From a virus: a stretch of 27,412 nt of DNA. Below, one piece after another: positions 14,517-23,102 of this stretch. Each line of letters begins with the position of its first letter. Positions within the stretch are counted from its first letter, which is position 1. The stretch is taken from the IMG/VR virus record IMGVR_UViG_3300029911_000122, positions 1-27,412 of that record, one strand, 5' to 3'. Made by a program: the position numbers and the translations under genes. The notes beneath the pieces were generated by a model. The model was not told the origin of the DNA. It saw only the letters and a program-made list of their open reading frames with translations, and did not search any database.

Positions 14517-14875
14517 GTAAAAGATCGCTGACTGTAGGTGGCGCGTATGTGGATATCAAACTGCAGATTCATACTATGCGAGACGATGGTCTATACTACG
14601 CTGAGATATGGCTGAATAAGGCCACTCGTGAAGTTTTTTCAGAAGCGAACGTAAGTACTTTACTAGACAATGTGAAATCACATATTGCCGCATATGTGGA
14701 ACACAATGTCGACACCGGACGCTGCAAAGAGTGTTACATCGGCGCGATCGCTGATTACGATGCTACTGTCACATTCCTACGCGCTGATGAGGCCGAGCAC
14801 TATACCCATTCGGAGATCAGACGATTAGATCACTGCCCGGAGTGCGGCACACGTAACGAGGGGACGGCGGCATGA
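14513..14875 (+). CDS. Hypothetical protein with paired cysteine motifs
   Basis: 120 aa, start at 14513 with GGAG 8 bp upstream. A beta-rich N-terminus (AYVDIKLQIHT) is followed by CKEC (near 76) and CPEC near residue 110, which may bind zinc together. Ends in ATGA with a short ORF. No family recognised. Confidence 0.7.
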   Translation: MSKRSLTVGGAYVDIKLQIHTMRDDGLYYAEIWLNKATREVFSEANVSTLLDNVKSHIAAYVEHNVDTGRCKECYIGAIADYDATVTFLRADEAEHYTHSEIRRLDHCPECGTRNEGTAA

Positions 14876-14946
14876 CGACCACACATGCAATTGTACTATG
14901 CGCTAGTCCTGCCTTCAGTATGGCATCGTTTAAAAAAACACCATGA
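14872..14946 (+). CDS. 24-residue ORF that stays open in frame after its TGA to 15009
   Basis: Starts in an ATGA overlap after GGGGACGG. It reads MTTTHAIVLCASPAFSMASF and KKTP, then TGA. The same frame continues for 20 more sense codons to TAG at 15007-15009, giving IGRKNLGAIVLSDIEGKWYQ, which looks like ordinary protein sequence. Either the TGA is a recent nonsense change (for example from TGG), the stop is read through, or the tail is chance. It is the last rightward gene. Confidence 0.4.
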   Translation: MTTTHAIVLCASPAFSMASFKKTP

Positions 14947-15009
14947 ATAGGTCGTAAGAATCTAGGAGCTATAGTATTAAGTGATATCGAAGGGAAGTGG
15001 TATCAGTAG
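14947..15009. other. Convergence zone between rightward early and leftward late genes
   Basis: The two gene blocks meet head-on here with no spare DNA. A weak 7-bp RNA stem with one G-U pair is possible (14982-14988 with 14999-15005), but it has a 10-nt loop and no U-tract. No convincing bidirectional terminator was found. Confidence 0.5.
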
Positions 15010-15231
15010 CTAACTATCCGCTTGATCCATTTGTTCATCTTTCGGATCGATCCGTTGGTCACAGGTCATGGCGAGATCGCACGGTTCAACAATCTGTACC
15101 ATGTCCTCGGTCGCTTGCACATAGTCGCCTTCGTATATTAGCCACAGCACCCGACCGGCGCTGATCGAGATCAACACGACCGAAACGATAACCCACAAAC
15201 GTGTCCACCATAATTTGCGCCAACTACTCAT
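15010..15231 (-). CDS. Single-TM protein of the lysis cassette (holin or spanin candidate)
   Basis: Start at the ATG 15231 in an ATGA overlap with the endolysin gene; a longer frame to 15252 is rejected. The 73-aa product has a basic, Trp-rich N-terminus (MSSWRKLWWTR), one TM helix at about 12-33 (LWVIVSVVLISISAGRVLWL), and an acidic C-terminus with two Cys residues (VEPCDLAMTC). The tail is periplasmic if the positive-inside rule holds. There is no lipobox, so it is not an Rz1-like outer spanin. The place after the endolysin suggests a lysis role. Confidence 0.6.
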   Translation of the reverse strand: MSSWRKLWWTRLWVIVSVVLISISAGRVLWLIYEGDYVQATEDMVQIVEPCDLAMTCDQRIDPKDEQMDQADS

Positions 15232-15716
15232 AGCAACACCCGTCGAATCCATCCGCGAAAATTAGGCACTTGTGCCTTGTTTTCATCCGTTAACTGTAGA
15301 TAATAGCGGCTCGCTTCCGTGCGAAGACGGTCCGAAAGCCAACCAGCGGGTAGAGAATTTAGCGACCTGAGAGTTACCGAACCGACTACCCCGTCGATTG
15401 TTAGTTCTTGACCACATCCATGAATTGCCGCTTGAATTACATTACCAGCTTTTTCGGGCGGCATGTTAATAAATAATAACAAACACTGGCCTGCAACGGT
15501 TTGGTCGTTTATTTCGCCAAGGCGATAGTAATTCCAGTAGTCTTGCTCAAGTATCAAATAGCACTGATCGTCGGTTAGCGACGAGATTTTGAGGTCAGGA
15601 TAGGATCGCTGTGATATACCTAAACGGGTTAGGCCGCCCCGATCAGAAACAGAGTCGCTCACACCTCCCTCTGCGGCAAATATGAGCGGTTTGAGTTTTT
15701 CGAAATCTGTCGGCAT
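15228..15716 (-). CDS. Endolysin, glycoside hydrolase family 108 with C-terminal peptidoglycan-binding region
   Basis: The 162-aa protein has the GH108 signature FAAEGGVSDSVSDRGGLTRLGIS, with E16 of the EGG motif as the expected catalytic acid, then the helical YLILEQDYWNYYR segment. The part from about residue 95 (AAIHGCGQELTIDGVVGSVTLRSLN) matches the PG_binding_3 type domain. It cleaves peptidoglycan at the end of infection. No signal peptide is seen, so a holin is needed for export. It is followed by a small membrane protein in an ATGA overlap. Confidence 0.9.
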   Translation of the reverse strand: MPTDFEKLKPLIFAAEGGVSDSVSDRGGLTRLGISQRSYPDLKISSLTDDQCYLILEQDYWNYYRLGEINDQTVAGQCLLLFINMPPEKAGNVIQAAIHGCGQELTIDGVVGSVTLRSLNSLPAGWLSDRLRTEASRYYLQLTDENKAQVPNFRGWIRRVLL

Positions 15717-15718
15717 GG

Positions 15719-16786
15719 TTAGGTCTTAATGATTTTTTGCATGATAACTGACGGCTGGATAACGTTTGCCGCGCTATTACTGCCATCTGTCGGTATTGTA
15801 ACAGGGATAGCGGGAGCGGGTGTTCCGGCGTTATAGCACGGTACTTGGTTCGAACCCCCTCCGGCCGCTGTGACAAAATTCATATCCCACGACGGTGAGC
15901 TCACATCGCTATGGTTATGTGCGTGCATTTCGGCCAGTGTTTGAACGTGTGCTTCTTCGCCACCGTGTTGTCCGACTACGCTACCAATTACGGCAGTACC
16001 GGTTCCGCCACTACCCATCGAAACACTACGTCGCAGATCGGGCACGTTAAACGCCGTGGACGACGCCCTGCCGAATGGGAAAAACGTTATGCTGGGTGTT
16101 CCAGCACCGGTCGTATTGTTGTTAATCGTGATACTTGTATTTGAGTTAACGGTTACGATAACGCTACCGTCGACGATGCCCGTACCTTCGACAACCATCC
16201 CCGGATATGCCAACGTGATCATATTAGATAAACCAGTAATCACACCGTCGGTACCATCTGTCGTTCCGGTCTGCACGAACGTTATCGCTGAGAATAAATC
16301 CGGAAATGTGGCGCGGGTTACTGATTGGCCGTTACAAGATAGATAACCATTCGAGCCATTGAAAATGGTCGTACCGGCGTAATCGATAATCATACCGGAC
16401 TGAATAGAATCAAACGACGCGCTTACTTGGAACCATGATTCGTCAGTGCCGGGTGTTGTCGTGTTCGCTGCGACCTGATTCTCCCAGACTTGCCCGCTGT
16501 AGTACACGCGGGCATAAATCGGATACGGGAACGCCACGCCGAGGTTCTGCGATGCGAGAATAAACGGAGGCGTACCGTACTGATATAATGTTTGTAGCGT
16601 GCTCGTTATGTCATTCATTAACTGATTAAACTGACCGCGCGGTATCGGCAGCGCACTGGGGTTAGTGTTAAGAGGTAACTCGAAATCAACACCAAAACCG
16701 TATTGGTACGATAGTACATCGGGTGAAGCCGTCGGGGGGATAGCGCCGACTGTGCCAGCTACAGCAAACGGATATACAAAATACAT
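15719..16786 (-). CDS. Tail tip or tail fibre protein with collar domain and inserted module
   Basis: The start at 16786 (MYFVYPFAVAG) has AAGGA upstream; an in-frame extension to 16912 overlaps the upstream gene and is rejected. In this 355-aa protein, residues 130-170 (GMIIDYAGTT, YLSCNGQSVTRATFPDLFSAI) and 247-295 (FNVPDLRRSVSMGSGGTG, VGQHGGEEAHVQTLAEMHAHNH) form a phage tail-collar domain. About 65 residues (173-238) are inserted between its two halves and resemble a stretch of the sheath protein. The HAHNH block is typical of metal-binding loops in short fibre tips. Likely role: host contact. Confidence 0.85.
   Translation of the reverse strand: MYFVYPFAVAGTVGAIPPTASPDVLSYQYGFGVDFELPLNTNPSALPIPRGQFNQLMNDITSTLQTLYQYGTPPFILASQNLGVAFPYPIYARVYYSGQVWENQVAANTTTPGTDESWFQVSASFDSIQSGMIIDYAGTTIFNGSNGYLSCNGQSVTRATFPDLFSAITFVQTGTTDGTDGVITGLSNMITLAYPGMVVEGTGIVDGSVIVTVNSNTSITINNNTTGAGTPSITFFPFGRASSTAFNVPDLRRSVSMGSGGTGTAVIGSVVGQHGGEEAHVQTLAEMHAHNHSDVSSPSWDMNFVTAAGGGSNQVPCYNAGTPAPAIPVTIPTDGSNSAANVIQPSVIMQKIIKT
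16073..16270 (-). repeat. Module shared with the sheath, copy in the tail-tip protein
   Basis: Encodes residues 173-238 of the collar protein. The conserved pattern is GMxVEGxGIxxGxVI, then (S/T)NTxI, then a final I-(T/S)-F-F. It sits at the point where collar domains normally have a short loop (LF-AI to F-N-PDLR). Confidence 0.7.
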
Positions 16787-16802
16787 GGCAATGATCCTTA
16801 TG

Positions 16803-17594
16803 TTAAGACGGATGGAACCCGCCGTTTCCAAAATTCGAATAGTTATTTTCGAAGATGGGGGTATAGGGTGGTGTGGTAAACGATATCCGCTGGTTAAACC
16901 CGAAGTACACACCCGACGTCGGGTAAATAACGTATTTTATACCAACACCTGCAGGCCGAGGAAGGATATCGTACTCAATCAGGTAGGTACTTAACCCCCA
17001 CGACGGCACGAAGTTAAACACATACGTGATCGTCATATCGAGCCCATCGAGCACCGTTATCATATCGCCAGTAAACGCAGGGGACGTCGCGAATAGATAC
17101 GCGAAGAACGCGTTAATATCCCATATGTTCCCACTCGATGTGATCTGGTATGCCCGGATGCGTAGGACTAGGCGCTGTTCTTCCTCGGTGAGCGAATAGT
17201 TGCCCCCTCGACTACTGAAGTTACCGCCGCTCGGAAACGGTTGATTGTAGTTGGGGTTAAAATTCCCATACGTATTTTCGTAGTCGGGAAACGACGGATC
17301 GAACGCATTAAAACCCCACAGCGGTTTGTTTACATCGTCGGGGGTGTCTTCCACAAGTAATGGGGTATTAAGGATATACGACCAAACGGAAAGGCCGAAT
17401 AAATTAGCTGTTACGAGGTTAAATATATTGTTGTAGTAATCGAGCCAAAATTCCGTTTGATTAGCGTCGTACCACGCTTGTTTAGCGCTAATGAGCGCGA
17501 TAATATTCGGCGCGTTATCATACTGCCACAGAATCGACTGAAGCAGATCGACCGTATAGTCGAACGACTGGATGCCGGGGTTAGTCGACCTCAT
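16803..17594 (-). CDS. Baseplate protein of DUF2612 type
   Basis: 263 aa. The N-terminus (FDYTVDLLQSILWQYDNAP and LISAKQAWYDANQTEFW) and the middle (EEEQRLVLRIRAYQITSSGNIWDINAFFAYLF) match DUF2612 baseplate proteins of contractile phages, which follow the J protein and act as wedge components. A Gly/Asn/Phe-rich loop at about 120-145 and a C-terminal tail NNYSNFGNGGFHPS are unusual. The ATG at 17594 is in an ATGA overlap with the J gene. Confidence 0.85.
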   Translation of the reverse strand: MRSTNPGIQSFDYTVDLLQSILWQYDNAPNIIALISAKQAWYDANQTEFWLDYYNNIFNLVTANLFGLSVWSYILNTPLLVEDTPDDVNKPLWGFNAFDPSFPDYENTYGNFNPNYNQPFPSGGNFSSRGGNYSLTEEEQRLVLRIRAYQITSSGNIWDINAFFAYLFATSPAFTGDMITVLDGLDMTITYVFNFVPSWGLSTYLIEYDILPRPAGVGIKYVIYPTSGVYFGFNQRISFTTPPYTPIFENNYSNFGNGGFHPS

Positions 17595-18823
17595 ACGGGA
17601 GCCAGCACAAAAATAGCGTTAAAATTAGCGAAAAAGTTTTGTTGCCAAATCGCCGCGTTAATCACATTAGTGTAGGACACGGGCGTAGCGAGCGATACCT
17701 GTACGTTTTGGATGTACACACCCGGTACGGCCGCAACGATCGCGGCGGCTACCTCGAACGCAGAGAGGTCGGCACCAACGGTTAGAGCGGGCGGAATACC
17801 CACCGGAGCGACGACACCCTGCGCCCAATTATAGACTGCGGACTGTACGCTCAAAGTGAGGTTAGGCGTGATGGCTGTACCCTGCGATACATATACGCGC
17901 GCGATACATGAAATCATATCGGGTCGATCGAATAGCACGTCTATCGTCTGGCCGCTAATCGGCTGCAGGACGGGTTGAGAAATCGGCGTCATGCTAGCGC
18001 CGTTATTGTATGAGCAACCGCCATCTTTTTTCTGTGCGATTGCTGTAGCGATAGCAAGGTTTGAATCAGTAGCCGACACGCACGCATACATCGAGTGTGA
18101 AACCATGGTCACGCCGTCGATAGTCTCGGTGGTCGCGGCGACATTTTCCCGAAACTTCATACTGTTAAAACCGGGTAATAGCGAGACATTCGCAATGATC
18201 GCACCCGCCATCGATGAGCCCTGAGCGAATAGAGCATTATTGCGCAACACTAACGCTTGTTGATCTGATTGTGTCGCCGACCCTAACGTGCCCTGCGCGG
18301 GGTTGTTAACAGTTAGCCAACCGATCAGATTGCTAAGTATCTGGGTTAGGGTATTCGCAGTGCATGGGATGGCGCCGGGCAGGATCGAAACGAATATTCC
18401 TGCCACAGTGCCGCCGGCGGGTACCGTAACGTTCTGCTGTAGGGCGTAAACGTTATTTAAAATGCTGTCGGATGCAAGCGCACCCGCGGCGATGAACGTG
18501 CCCGGGATGCCGGTAATAACGACGTTCACCGTGGTGAATGTTTGACCAATACGCTGCACCCCGGTTAACGCCATAATCGCATCGAGGTAAACGCCCCCGG
18601 CGATCGATGGGTTAATCTGGTTTGCCAGTGCTGCGTTATTGTTAACCACATCTGCCCGCGCGATTGTTTCCGTTGTGATCAACAATCCGGCAGGGGAATT
18701 CGGCGAGGTATTCAACCCTGTGCCGAATACTGCGGTATATTCTGCCGTTACGTCGGCTTGTAGCGTCGACGTGTCAACGGTGATCAACCCCTGTGGGACA
18801 ATGTATCCGTAATAATCAGCCAT
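17591..18823 (-). CDS. Baseplate J-like protein
   Basis: 410 aa. The N-terminus (ITVDTSTLQADVTAEYTAVFG then NTSPNSPAGLLI) and the layout (AGGVYLDAIMALTGVQR; later SCIARVYVSQGTAITPNLTLSVQSAVYNWAQ) match the baseplate J / T4 gp6-like family, which forms the ring of wedges around the hub. It overlaps the gp25-like gene by 8 bp and the DUF2612 gene by 4 bp, in the standard baseplate order. Confidence 0.92.
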   Translation of the reverse strand: MADYYGYIVPQGLITVDTSTLQADVTAEYTAVFGTGLNTSPNSPAGLLITTETIARADVVNNNAALANQINPSIAGGVYLDAIMALTGVQRIGQTFTTVNVVITGIPGTFIAAGALASDSILNNVYALQQNVTVPAGGTVAGIFVSILPGAIPCTANTLTQILSNLIGWLTVNNPAQGTLGSATQSDQQALVLRNNALFAQGSSMAGAIIANVSLLPGFNSMKFRENVAATTETIDGVTMVSHSMYACVSATDSNLAIATAIAQKKDGGCSYNNGASMTPISQPVLQPISGQTIDVLFDRPDMISCIARVYVSQGTAITPNLTLSVQSAVYNWAQGVVAPVGIPPALTVGADLSAFEVAAAIVAAVPGVYIQNVQVSLATPVSYTNVINAAIWQQNFFANFNAIFVLAPV

Positions 18824-19163
18824 TCACCACACCTTGTCCATAATCTGTCATTATCGTTGCTGTATATGTTAGCGTATTCGCAGCCTGTGCGATATCCAGC
18901 GTAATAACTTCAACCACATCTGGTATCGCTAGCCATGCTGACCGAAGCGCCGCGGCGAATTGCGGGATGTTGAGAACCCCTGAGAACACGGTTTCGAAAT
19001 AGGGTATGCCGAGATTCGTGGCATAAATCATTTCGCCCAATATCGTTTTGGCTGCCTGCGCGCACGCCTGAAGGGTAGCTTCTAAATCATACACAATGGC
19101 AATATTACCATCAGGCGTCAGGTACATGTCGTTGTTAGCGTTAACCGCTATTGTTAGGGTCAT
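18816..19163 (-). CDS. gp25/gpW-like baseplate wedge protein
   Basis: 115 aa. LTPDGNIAIVYDLEATLQACAQAAKTILGEMIYATNLGIPYFETVF is characteristic of the gp25-like / DUF2634 wedge family, which starts sheath polymerisation. Its location between spike and J genes fits. Start in ATGA overlap with the spike gene. Confidence 0.9.
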   Translation of the reverse strand: MTLTIAVNANNDMYLTPDGNIAIVYDLEATLQACAQAAKTILGEMIYATNLGIPYFETVFSGVLNIPQFAAALRSAWLAIPDVVEVITLDIAQAANTLTYTATIMTDYGQGVVNG

Positions 19164-19918
19164 GGTGGTATGTCCGGAGTGATCGAACCGCTTGCCGTTA
19201 TCGCGCCGTGGACGTGTAGCGTGCCACCGGGCGCCCCTGATGCATCGAGTGTACCATCTAATTCTATACCGCCTATAGCCCCCGTAAACGTCATGCCAGC
19301 GGGGGTGATTTCTATTCCGCTAGATTCTGTACCATCTGTGCACGAAAAATTAACTCGGCTAGGCGTGATATCGATCTCAGAGATATCAGTCGAAGTGGTT
19401 TGACTAGTCACGATAAGCTGGATTAGCTCGTCGCCGACTACTATCCGGGTAAGGCCGTCTGTCGTAGAAAACACAGCATTATCGGTATCGCTATCGTTAA
19501 TCACATAGTTCCGCATCTGATCCGGGACGAACAACGCGTCGGCGAAGTTGCTCAATCGCGGAGTGTTGGGCGGCGCTTGCGTATAGGTTTGCAGAAATAG
19601 CGATATGTCCCGATCGTTAGCAATTACCCAGCCCAGATTGCCCGGTTTCAGCGCGAACGATAACATCACGTTACCGCCCCCGAGAATCAATACGGGTATA
19701 CTCGCGATCTGTGGCCGAGGCTGCACGGTTCCATCGGTGCCTACGATCGCTATCAGTATTTTAACTTGTGCGCGATTCGTTTTACGATTGTAGCTAATGA
19801 TCTCCGCTGGAAGCGTACCGTTAACATCCTGCAGCATTTTTTTAAACGCAAAACGGATAGAGCCCGCAAGCGTATCATTATTGGCTGGATCGATATCAGG
19901 AAAATTGCCTCTACGCAT
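19160..19918 (-). CDS. Baseplate spike protein (Gp138-type N-terminal domain)
   Basis: 252 aa. The N-terminal domain (PAEIISYNRKTNRAQVKILI, later IPVLILGGGNVMLSFALKPGNLGWVIANDRDISLF) matches the Gp138/gpV OB-fold that caps the tail tube. The C-terminal part is repetitive beta (SEIDITPSRVNFSC, GIEITPAGMTFTGA, GGIELDGTLDA), as in a trimeric beta-helix needle, and HVH at 235-237 may bind iron near the tip as in P2 gpV. It pierces the outer membrane. Confidence 0.9.
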   Translation of the reverse strand: MRRGNFPDIDPANNDTLAGSIRFAFKKMLQDVNGTLPAEIISYNRKTNRAQVKILIAIVGTDGTVQPRPQIASIPVLILGGGNVMLSFALKPGNLGWVIANDRDISLFLQTYTQAPPNTPRLSNFADALFVPDQMRNYVINDSDTDNAVFSTTDGLTRIVVGDELIQLIVTSQTTSTDISEIDITPSRVNFSCTDGTESSGIEITPAGMTFTGAIGGIELDGTLDASGAPGGTLHVHGAITASGSITPDIPP

Positions 19919-20745
19919 TATTGTATCCTCGCCGCTTCAGCGATGTAGTAAAATGGTGTTTCACGGCTAGCGATCTGAAAGCCCAATTTGTATATCACAT
20001 AGATGCCGTTTGCCGCTGGATACACATCGCTTTGTATCTGAATTCCCGTCCCTACTGTTGTAATATTATCGACTAGAAATTTAACCCTAATACCGAATTC
20101 TGTAAACTCAGGGATACCGATCATGCCGTTCGCTGCGCTTACGATACGCGTCGAGCCGAGTAACGGATCGCCACTGTTCTTAACGATCAATTGGTTATTA
20201 TCAACATAGATGTTAAACATACCGAGTTGTCCGGCTGCATCAATTTGATTAAGCGACGAACCAGCGAACGCGAAATTAGTCACCGTTTTATCGGTTGCTT
20301 GGAATCGCAACTGCAGTCCGAGATCGTTCGCTATACCCTGCGTGATCTGTTTGATCGTAGCGCCACCGGGCTGGTTCCTCGTGATTAACGAAGTTTTTGC
20401 GAAGTTGCCCGTTAAGCATTTTAAAACAATACCAATATCGGGCGGTTGCGTGCAACGCGAAGCGACTACCGTACCGAGATAGATAAGCGTTGTCCCATAA
20501 GATTGGCGGCCTGCAAATAACGAAACGGTTTTTGGTGTCACGTTTAAATTGTAAGGCGATGTTTCAGTTAATAGATAATCTTGCGTAGTTTTGTCGAGAT
20601 TCTGCAAAGTGATCTCTGCGTCATTCTGTAAAGCGTTAGCGTATTTAGTACCCGTGGCAGTGATCCACAAGTCGCCGGAGTAAATTTTCGTTACCCCGTT
20701 CACAAGTATTTTTACCTGTACGATCCTCGGGTCAAGTGCTTGCAT
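19918..20745 (-). CDS. Baseplate hub protein (gp27 / gpD-like)
   Basis: The ATG at 20745 (MQALDPRIVQVKIL) is preferred over a frame starting at 20778; GGCGGG lies upstream. The 275-aa product is beta-rich with an N-terminal tube-like domain (VKILVNGVTKIYSGDLWITATG; NDAEITLQNLDKTTQDYLL) and a region with GGATIKQITQGIANDLGLQLRF and FNIYVDNNQLIV, like hub proteins of DUF3383-sheath phages. It lies between plug and spike genes, as expected for the hub. It ends in TAATG with the spike gene. Confidence 0.82.
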   Translation of the reverse strand: MQALDPRIVQVKILVNGVTKIYSGDLWITATGTKYANALQNDAEITLQNLDKTTQDYLLTETSPYNLNVTPKTVSLFAGRQSYGTTLIYLGTVVASRCTQPPDIGIVLKCLTGNFAKTSLITRNQPGGATIKQITQGIANDLGLQLRFQATDKTVTNFAFAGSSLNQIDAAGQLGMFNIYVDNNQLIVKNSGDPLLGSTRIVSAANGMIGIPEFTEFGIRVKFLVDNITTVGTGIQIQSDVYPAANGIYVIYKLGFQIASRETPFYYIAEAARIQ

Positions 20746-21082
20746 TAACGATACCCGCCAGTTCCGCTTGCGACGCATAAATAAGAAATTGAGAAATACC
20801 GAATTGATTGTAATCGAGCAACACCGGCTCGTCGGACAACCACATAAAATTTCCGGTCGCTAGATACCCGTACGGGATCACTGGGGAGTTAACCACAACG
20901 CGCTGGCCGAGCACGACTGGTACTTGATTGCGCGTAACGTCCATCACAATAACGCCATCATCGTAATACGGCGCGATACGTGTTTGAGGCGCACACAAAC
21001 GTATCACGATATCGTAGAAATCCGTATCAAGCTGTATCGAAAACGATTGTATGGGTAGCGCACTAACCGGGACAATTTGCAT
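20732..21082 (-). CDS. Baseplate plug-like protein, DUF6983 type
   Basis: 116 aa. FSIQLDTDFYDIVIRLC, MDVTRNQVPVVLGQRVV and FMWLSDEPVLLDYNQFGISQFLIYAS match the small baseplate plug family found between the Dit-like and hub genes in contractile phages. Overlaps the hub gene by 14 bp. Confidence 0.78.
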   Translation of the reverse strand: MQIVPVSALPIQSFSIQLDTDFYDIVIRLCAPQTRIAPYYDDGVIVMDVTRNQVPVVLGQRVVVNSPVIPYGYLATGNFMWLSDEPVLLDYNQFGISQFLIYASQAELAGIVNAST

Positions 21083-21085
21083 GCG

Positions 21086-21646
21086 TTACTCCATATTCTT
21101 AAGCGAAGCATAGGATATTTTCGGATAGAACAATTGCTTCGCTGCTGATGTTTGTGCCGTAGTTGCTGGCGATGCTTGCTGGGATCCACGGTCGACGGTG
21201 TTAGTCGCTGCGGGAGATTTCACGCCCTGTACGCTTTGTGTATTCGCGAACAGTACTTGCTTAAGTGTTAACGCCATCGTTAGCACGCTAAACGTTTCGG
21301 GGTTTTCTTCATGTGGTAATGACGCGATAATCTGATTCGGGTACACACCCGATTTAGTTTGTACTGTTAGCAATGTGGCGTTGAGGTAATACTGCTTAAT
21401 TGTTTCGTAAACGCCAAGGTAGGCTATCGACGGGATAACCATCGAGAGTTCGATCTCAACGGGATTAATAATTCGGTGGTCTGTAATGGTTGCGCCCGTT
21501 TCTAGCGGATGTTCCATCACTTTTGCTGTTTCTTTCACGATCGCTTTGATGGGTCTAGCGAGTGGAAACACTTGCGTAAAATCTTGGGTAAACACGCCGA
21601 TCGTGTCAACGGCATATGTACCTAATAATTGGCGTGCGATGCCCAT
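21086..21646 (-). CDS. Dit-like baseplate protein
   Basis: 186 aa. The core (AIVKETAKVMEHPLETGATITDHRIINPVEIELSMVIP, then TVQTKSGVYPNQIIASLPHEENPE) matches the Dit-like N-terminal domain of phage baseplate proteins. The C-terminal third is Ser/Ala/Thr-rich (SPAATNTVDRGSQQASPATT), probably flexible. It follows the tape measure gene in a TGATG overlap, the expected place for a protein joining hub and tube. Confidence 0.82.
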   Translation of the reverse strand: MGIARQLLGTYAVDTIGVFTQDFTQVFPLARPIKAIVKETAKVMEHPLETGATITDHRIINPVEIELSMVIPSIAYLGVYETIKQYYLNATLLTVQTKSGVYPNQIIASLPHEENPETFSVLTMALTLKQVLFANTQSVQGVKSPAATNTVDRGSQQASPATTAQTSAAKQLFYPKISYASLKNME

Positions 21647-22860
21647 CAGTACGCTACTCCATTGCCGAATTGGTTATTTGCTTGATAAAAATGATTGCTT
21701 AATGACTTGCGGAATTCCGCCGCTATCCCTTCCGCATCGGTCGATTGCGTGTTGACCACAATTTCGCTGATGTTTATCGTCTGGTTTTTATCGCCGCTGG
21801 CGTTAGATATACTGTTCGACGTTAGTGTGTTAATCGGCGAGTTATTCGCATCAGTCAATAGTGACCGTGTTTTTACCTGTTCTTTAGCGCCATACGTAAA
21901 CGGGGTGAAAAGTGCGCCTTTCTTGTTTCGATCAACTGGCGGGATGAATGTCCCGAGCAATGAATCCTTACCTTCGAAATAAAACTTAACATCTTCGTAA
22001 GCAAGCGCAAGCGCACCGAGCGCAAGCGTTACGCCTGTGATCGCCGCAATCCACGGTAAAAACTGTACGGTTGCGATCGCCGCAGCGCCACCGATTGCCA
22101 AGATCGCCCCGCTTATTAAATCTTTATGCTCTGTGAGATACACGGCGACCGGCGTAGCAACAAGATCGTAAAATTTACTAAATACCGGTAACGCTTCAGT
22201 CGCCACTGTGCGCGACAACGTTCCGAACGCCTGTTCCGACCGCTGAAGGGATAAGGTATACTCATCGGTTACTTGTTGCTGCTGTTTAGTGACAACGCCC
22301 AACCGACGCTGTTCGTCAAGCAATGCCATCACTTCACGTCGACCACGCTGCAACAATAGGATCGTAGGTTCGTCTAAGCCGAGTTTACGTCCGTACTGTA
22401 GCGCCCTGAATCGGCCGAGCTTCGCGAACGCATCTGCCAGCGGGAGTAACGCTTGTAATGCGACGCGTGGGCTCGAACCGAGGTGCTCTGCAAGTGAGTG
22501 GATCGACGATTGAAATGTTTTAGCATCGCCACCCGCTTTTATGATCGCTTGTCCCCATGCGTCTAATTCTTCGATATTGACGCCTAATAATTTCGACGTC
22601 CTACTGAGGTCTTGTGTGTATTCGACTGATGCTTTAAGGCTCTGAAAGATTGCTGCCGCGCTGAGTACACCGGCGGCTACACCGGCCAGATTGCGCCCGA
22701 TATTAACGAGCTCAGAACCAACGCCTTTAAATGCTTCCTGAGTTGCGGTTAAATTACGGGTTAACGAATCGCCAGCCTTTTCGACTTTCTTCTCGTCGGC
22801 CACAACTTGTGCTGTGCCGAGGCTCTTAAATAATATGATGAACGTATCGAGGATCGCCAT
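21646..22860 (-). CDS. Tape measure protein
   Basis: 404 aa. Helical N-terminal part (KKVEKAGDSLTRNLTATQEAF), a membrane-active-like stretch (LVNIGRNLAGVAAGVLSAAAIF), a middle helical region with RTSKLLGVNIEELDAWGQAI and a hydrophobic segment at about 245-285 (ISGAILAIGGAAAIATVQFL, then PWIAAITGVTLALGALALAY). At about 1.5 angstrom per residue this would specify a short tail of about 60 nm, an estimate only. Its place after the chaperone frameshift genes is diagnostic. Confidence 0.9.
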   Translation of the reverse strand: MAILDTFIILFKSLGTAQVVADEKKVEKAGDSLTRNLTATQEAFKGVGSELVNIGRNLAGVAAGVLSAAAIFQSLKASVEYTQDLSRTSKLLGVNIEELDAWGQAIIKAGGDAKTFQSSIHSLAEHLGSSPRVALQALLPLADAFAKLGRFRALQYGRKLGLDEPTILLLQRGRREVMALLDEQRRLGVVTKQQQQVTDEYTLSLQRSEQAFGTLSRTVATEALPVFSKFYDLVATPVAVYLTEHKDLISGAILAIGGAAAIATVQFLPWIAAITGVTLALGALALAYEDVKFYFEGKDSLLGTFIPPVDRNKKGALFTPFTYGAKEQVKTRSLLTDANNSPINTLTSNSISNASGDKNQTINISEIVVNTQSTDAEGIAAEFRKSLSNHFYQANNQFGNGVAY

Positions 22861-23102
22861 TATCGTTTCGCCTCTGCTTTCTTCCGCGCATATTCAGCGG
22901 CCAACCATTCGTTATATTTCCGAATAGAGATTATCTCCCAGAGAATAAAAGCGTCCTCTAGGCTGTAGACTGTTCGGAGCTCGTCGAGGGTTGCTTGCTT
23001 TTCTGCGATAATTGATCCGATAAACCCATCAATATTTTTGTAGTCCACGCTGGGAGCTTCTGGGCGACATCTTCGAAGAAAGTCGAGAGGCGCCCGTTTC
23101 GA
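22860..23102 (-). CDS. Frameshift extension of the tail assembly chaperone (T part of the G-T fusion)
   Basis: This frame is entered by -1 slippage at 23102-23108. After F100 it continues SKRAPLDFLRRCRPEAP to KKAEAKR for 80 codons plus stop, giving a fusion of about 180 aa. The segment has no good start of its own (the open frame reaches 23159 with only a TTG). Its stop overlaps the tape measure start (TAATG). In tailed phages the long form binds the tape measure protein during tube assembly. Confidence 0.87.
   Translation of the reverse strand, partial: SKRAPLDFLRRCRPEAPSVDYKNIDGFIGSIIAEKQATLDELRTVYSLEDAFILWEIISIRKYNEWLAAEYARKKAEAKR

Noticed and set aside
14944-14946. Genome-wide TGA recoding
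   Set aside because: Many genes here end in TGA within ATGA overlaps, so TGA is a true stop in this genome.
14982-15005. Bidirectional terminator at the convergence zone
   Set aside because: The stem is only 7 bp with a G-U pair and a 10-nt loop, and no U-tract follows on either strand.
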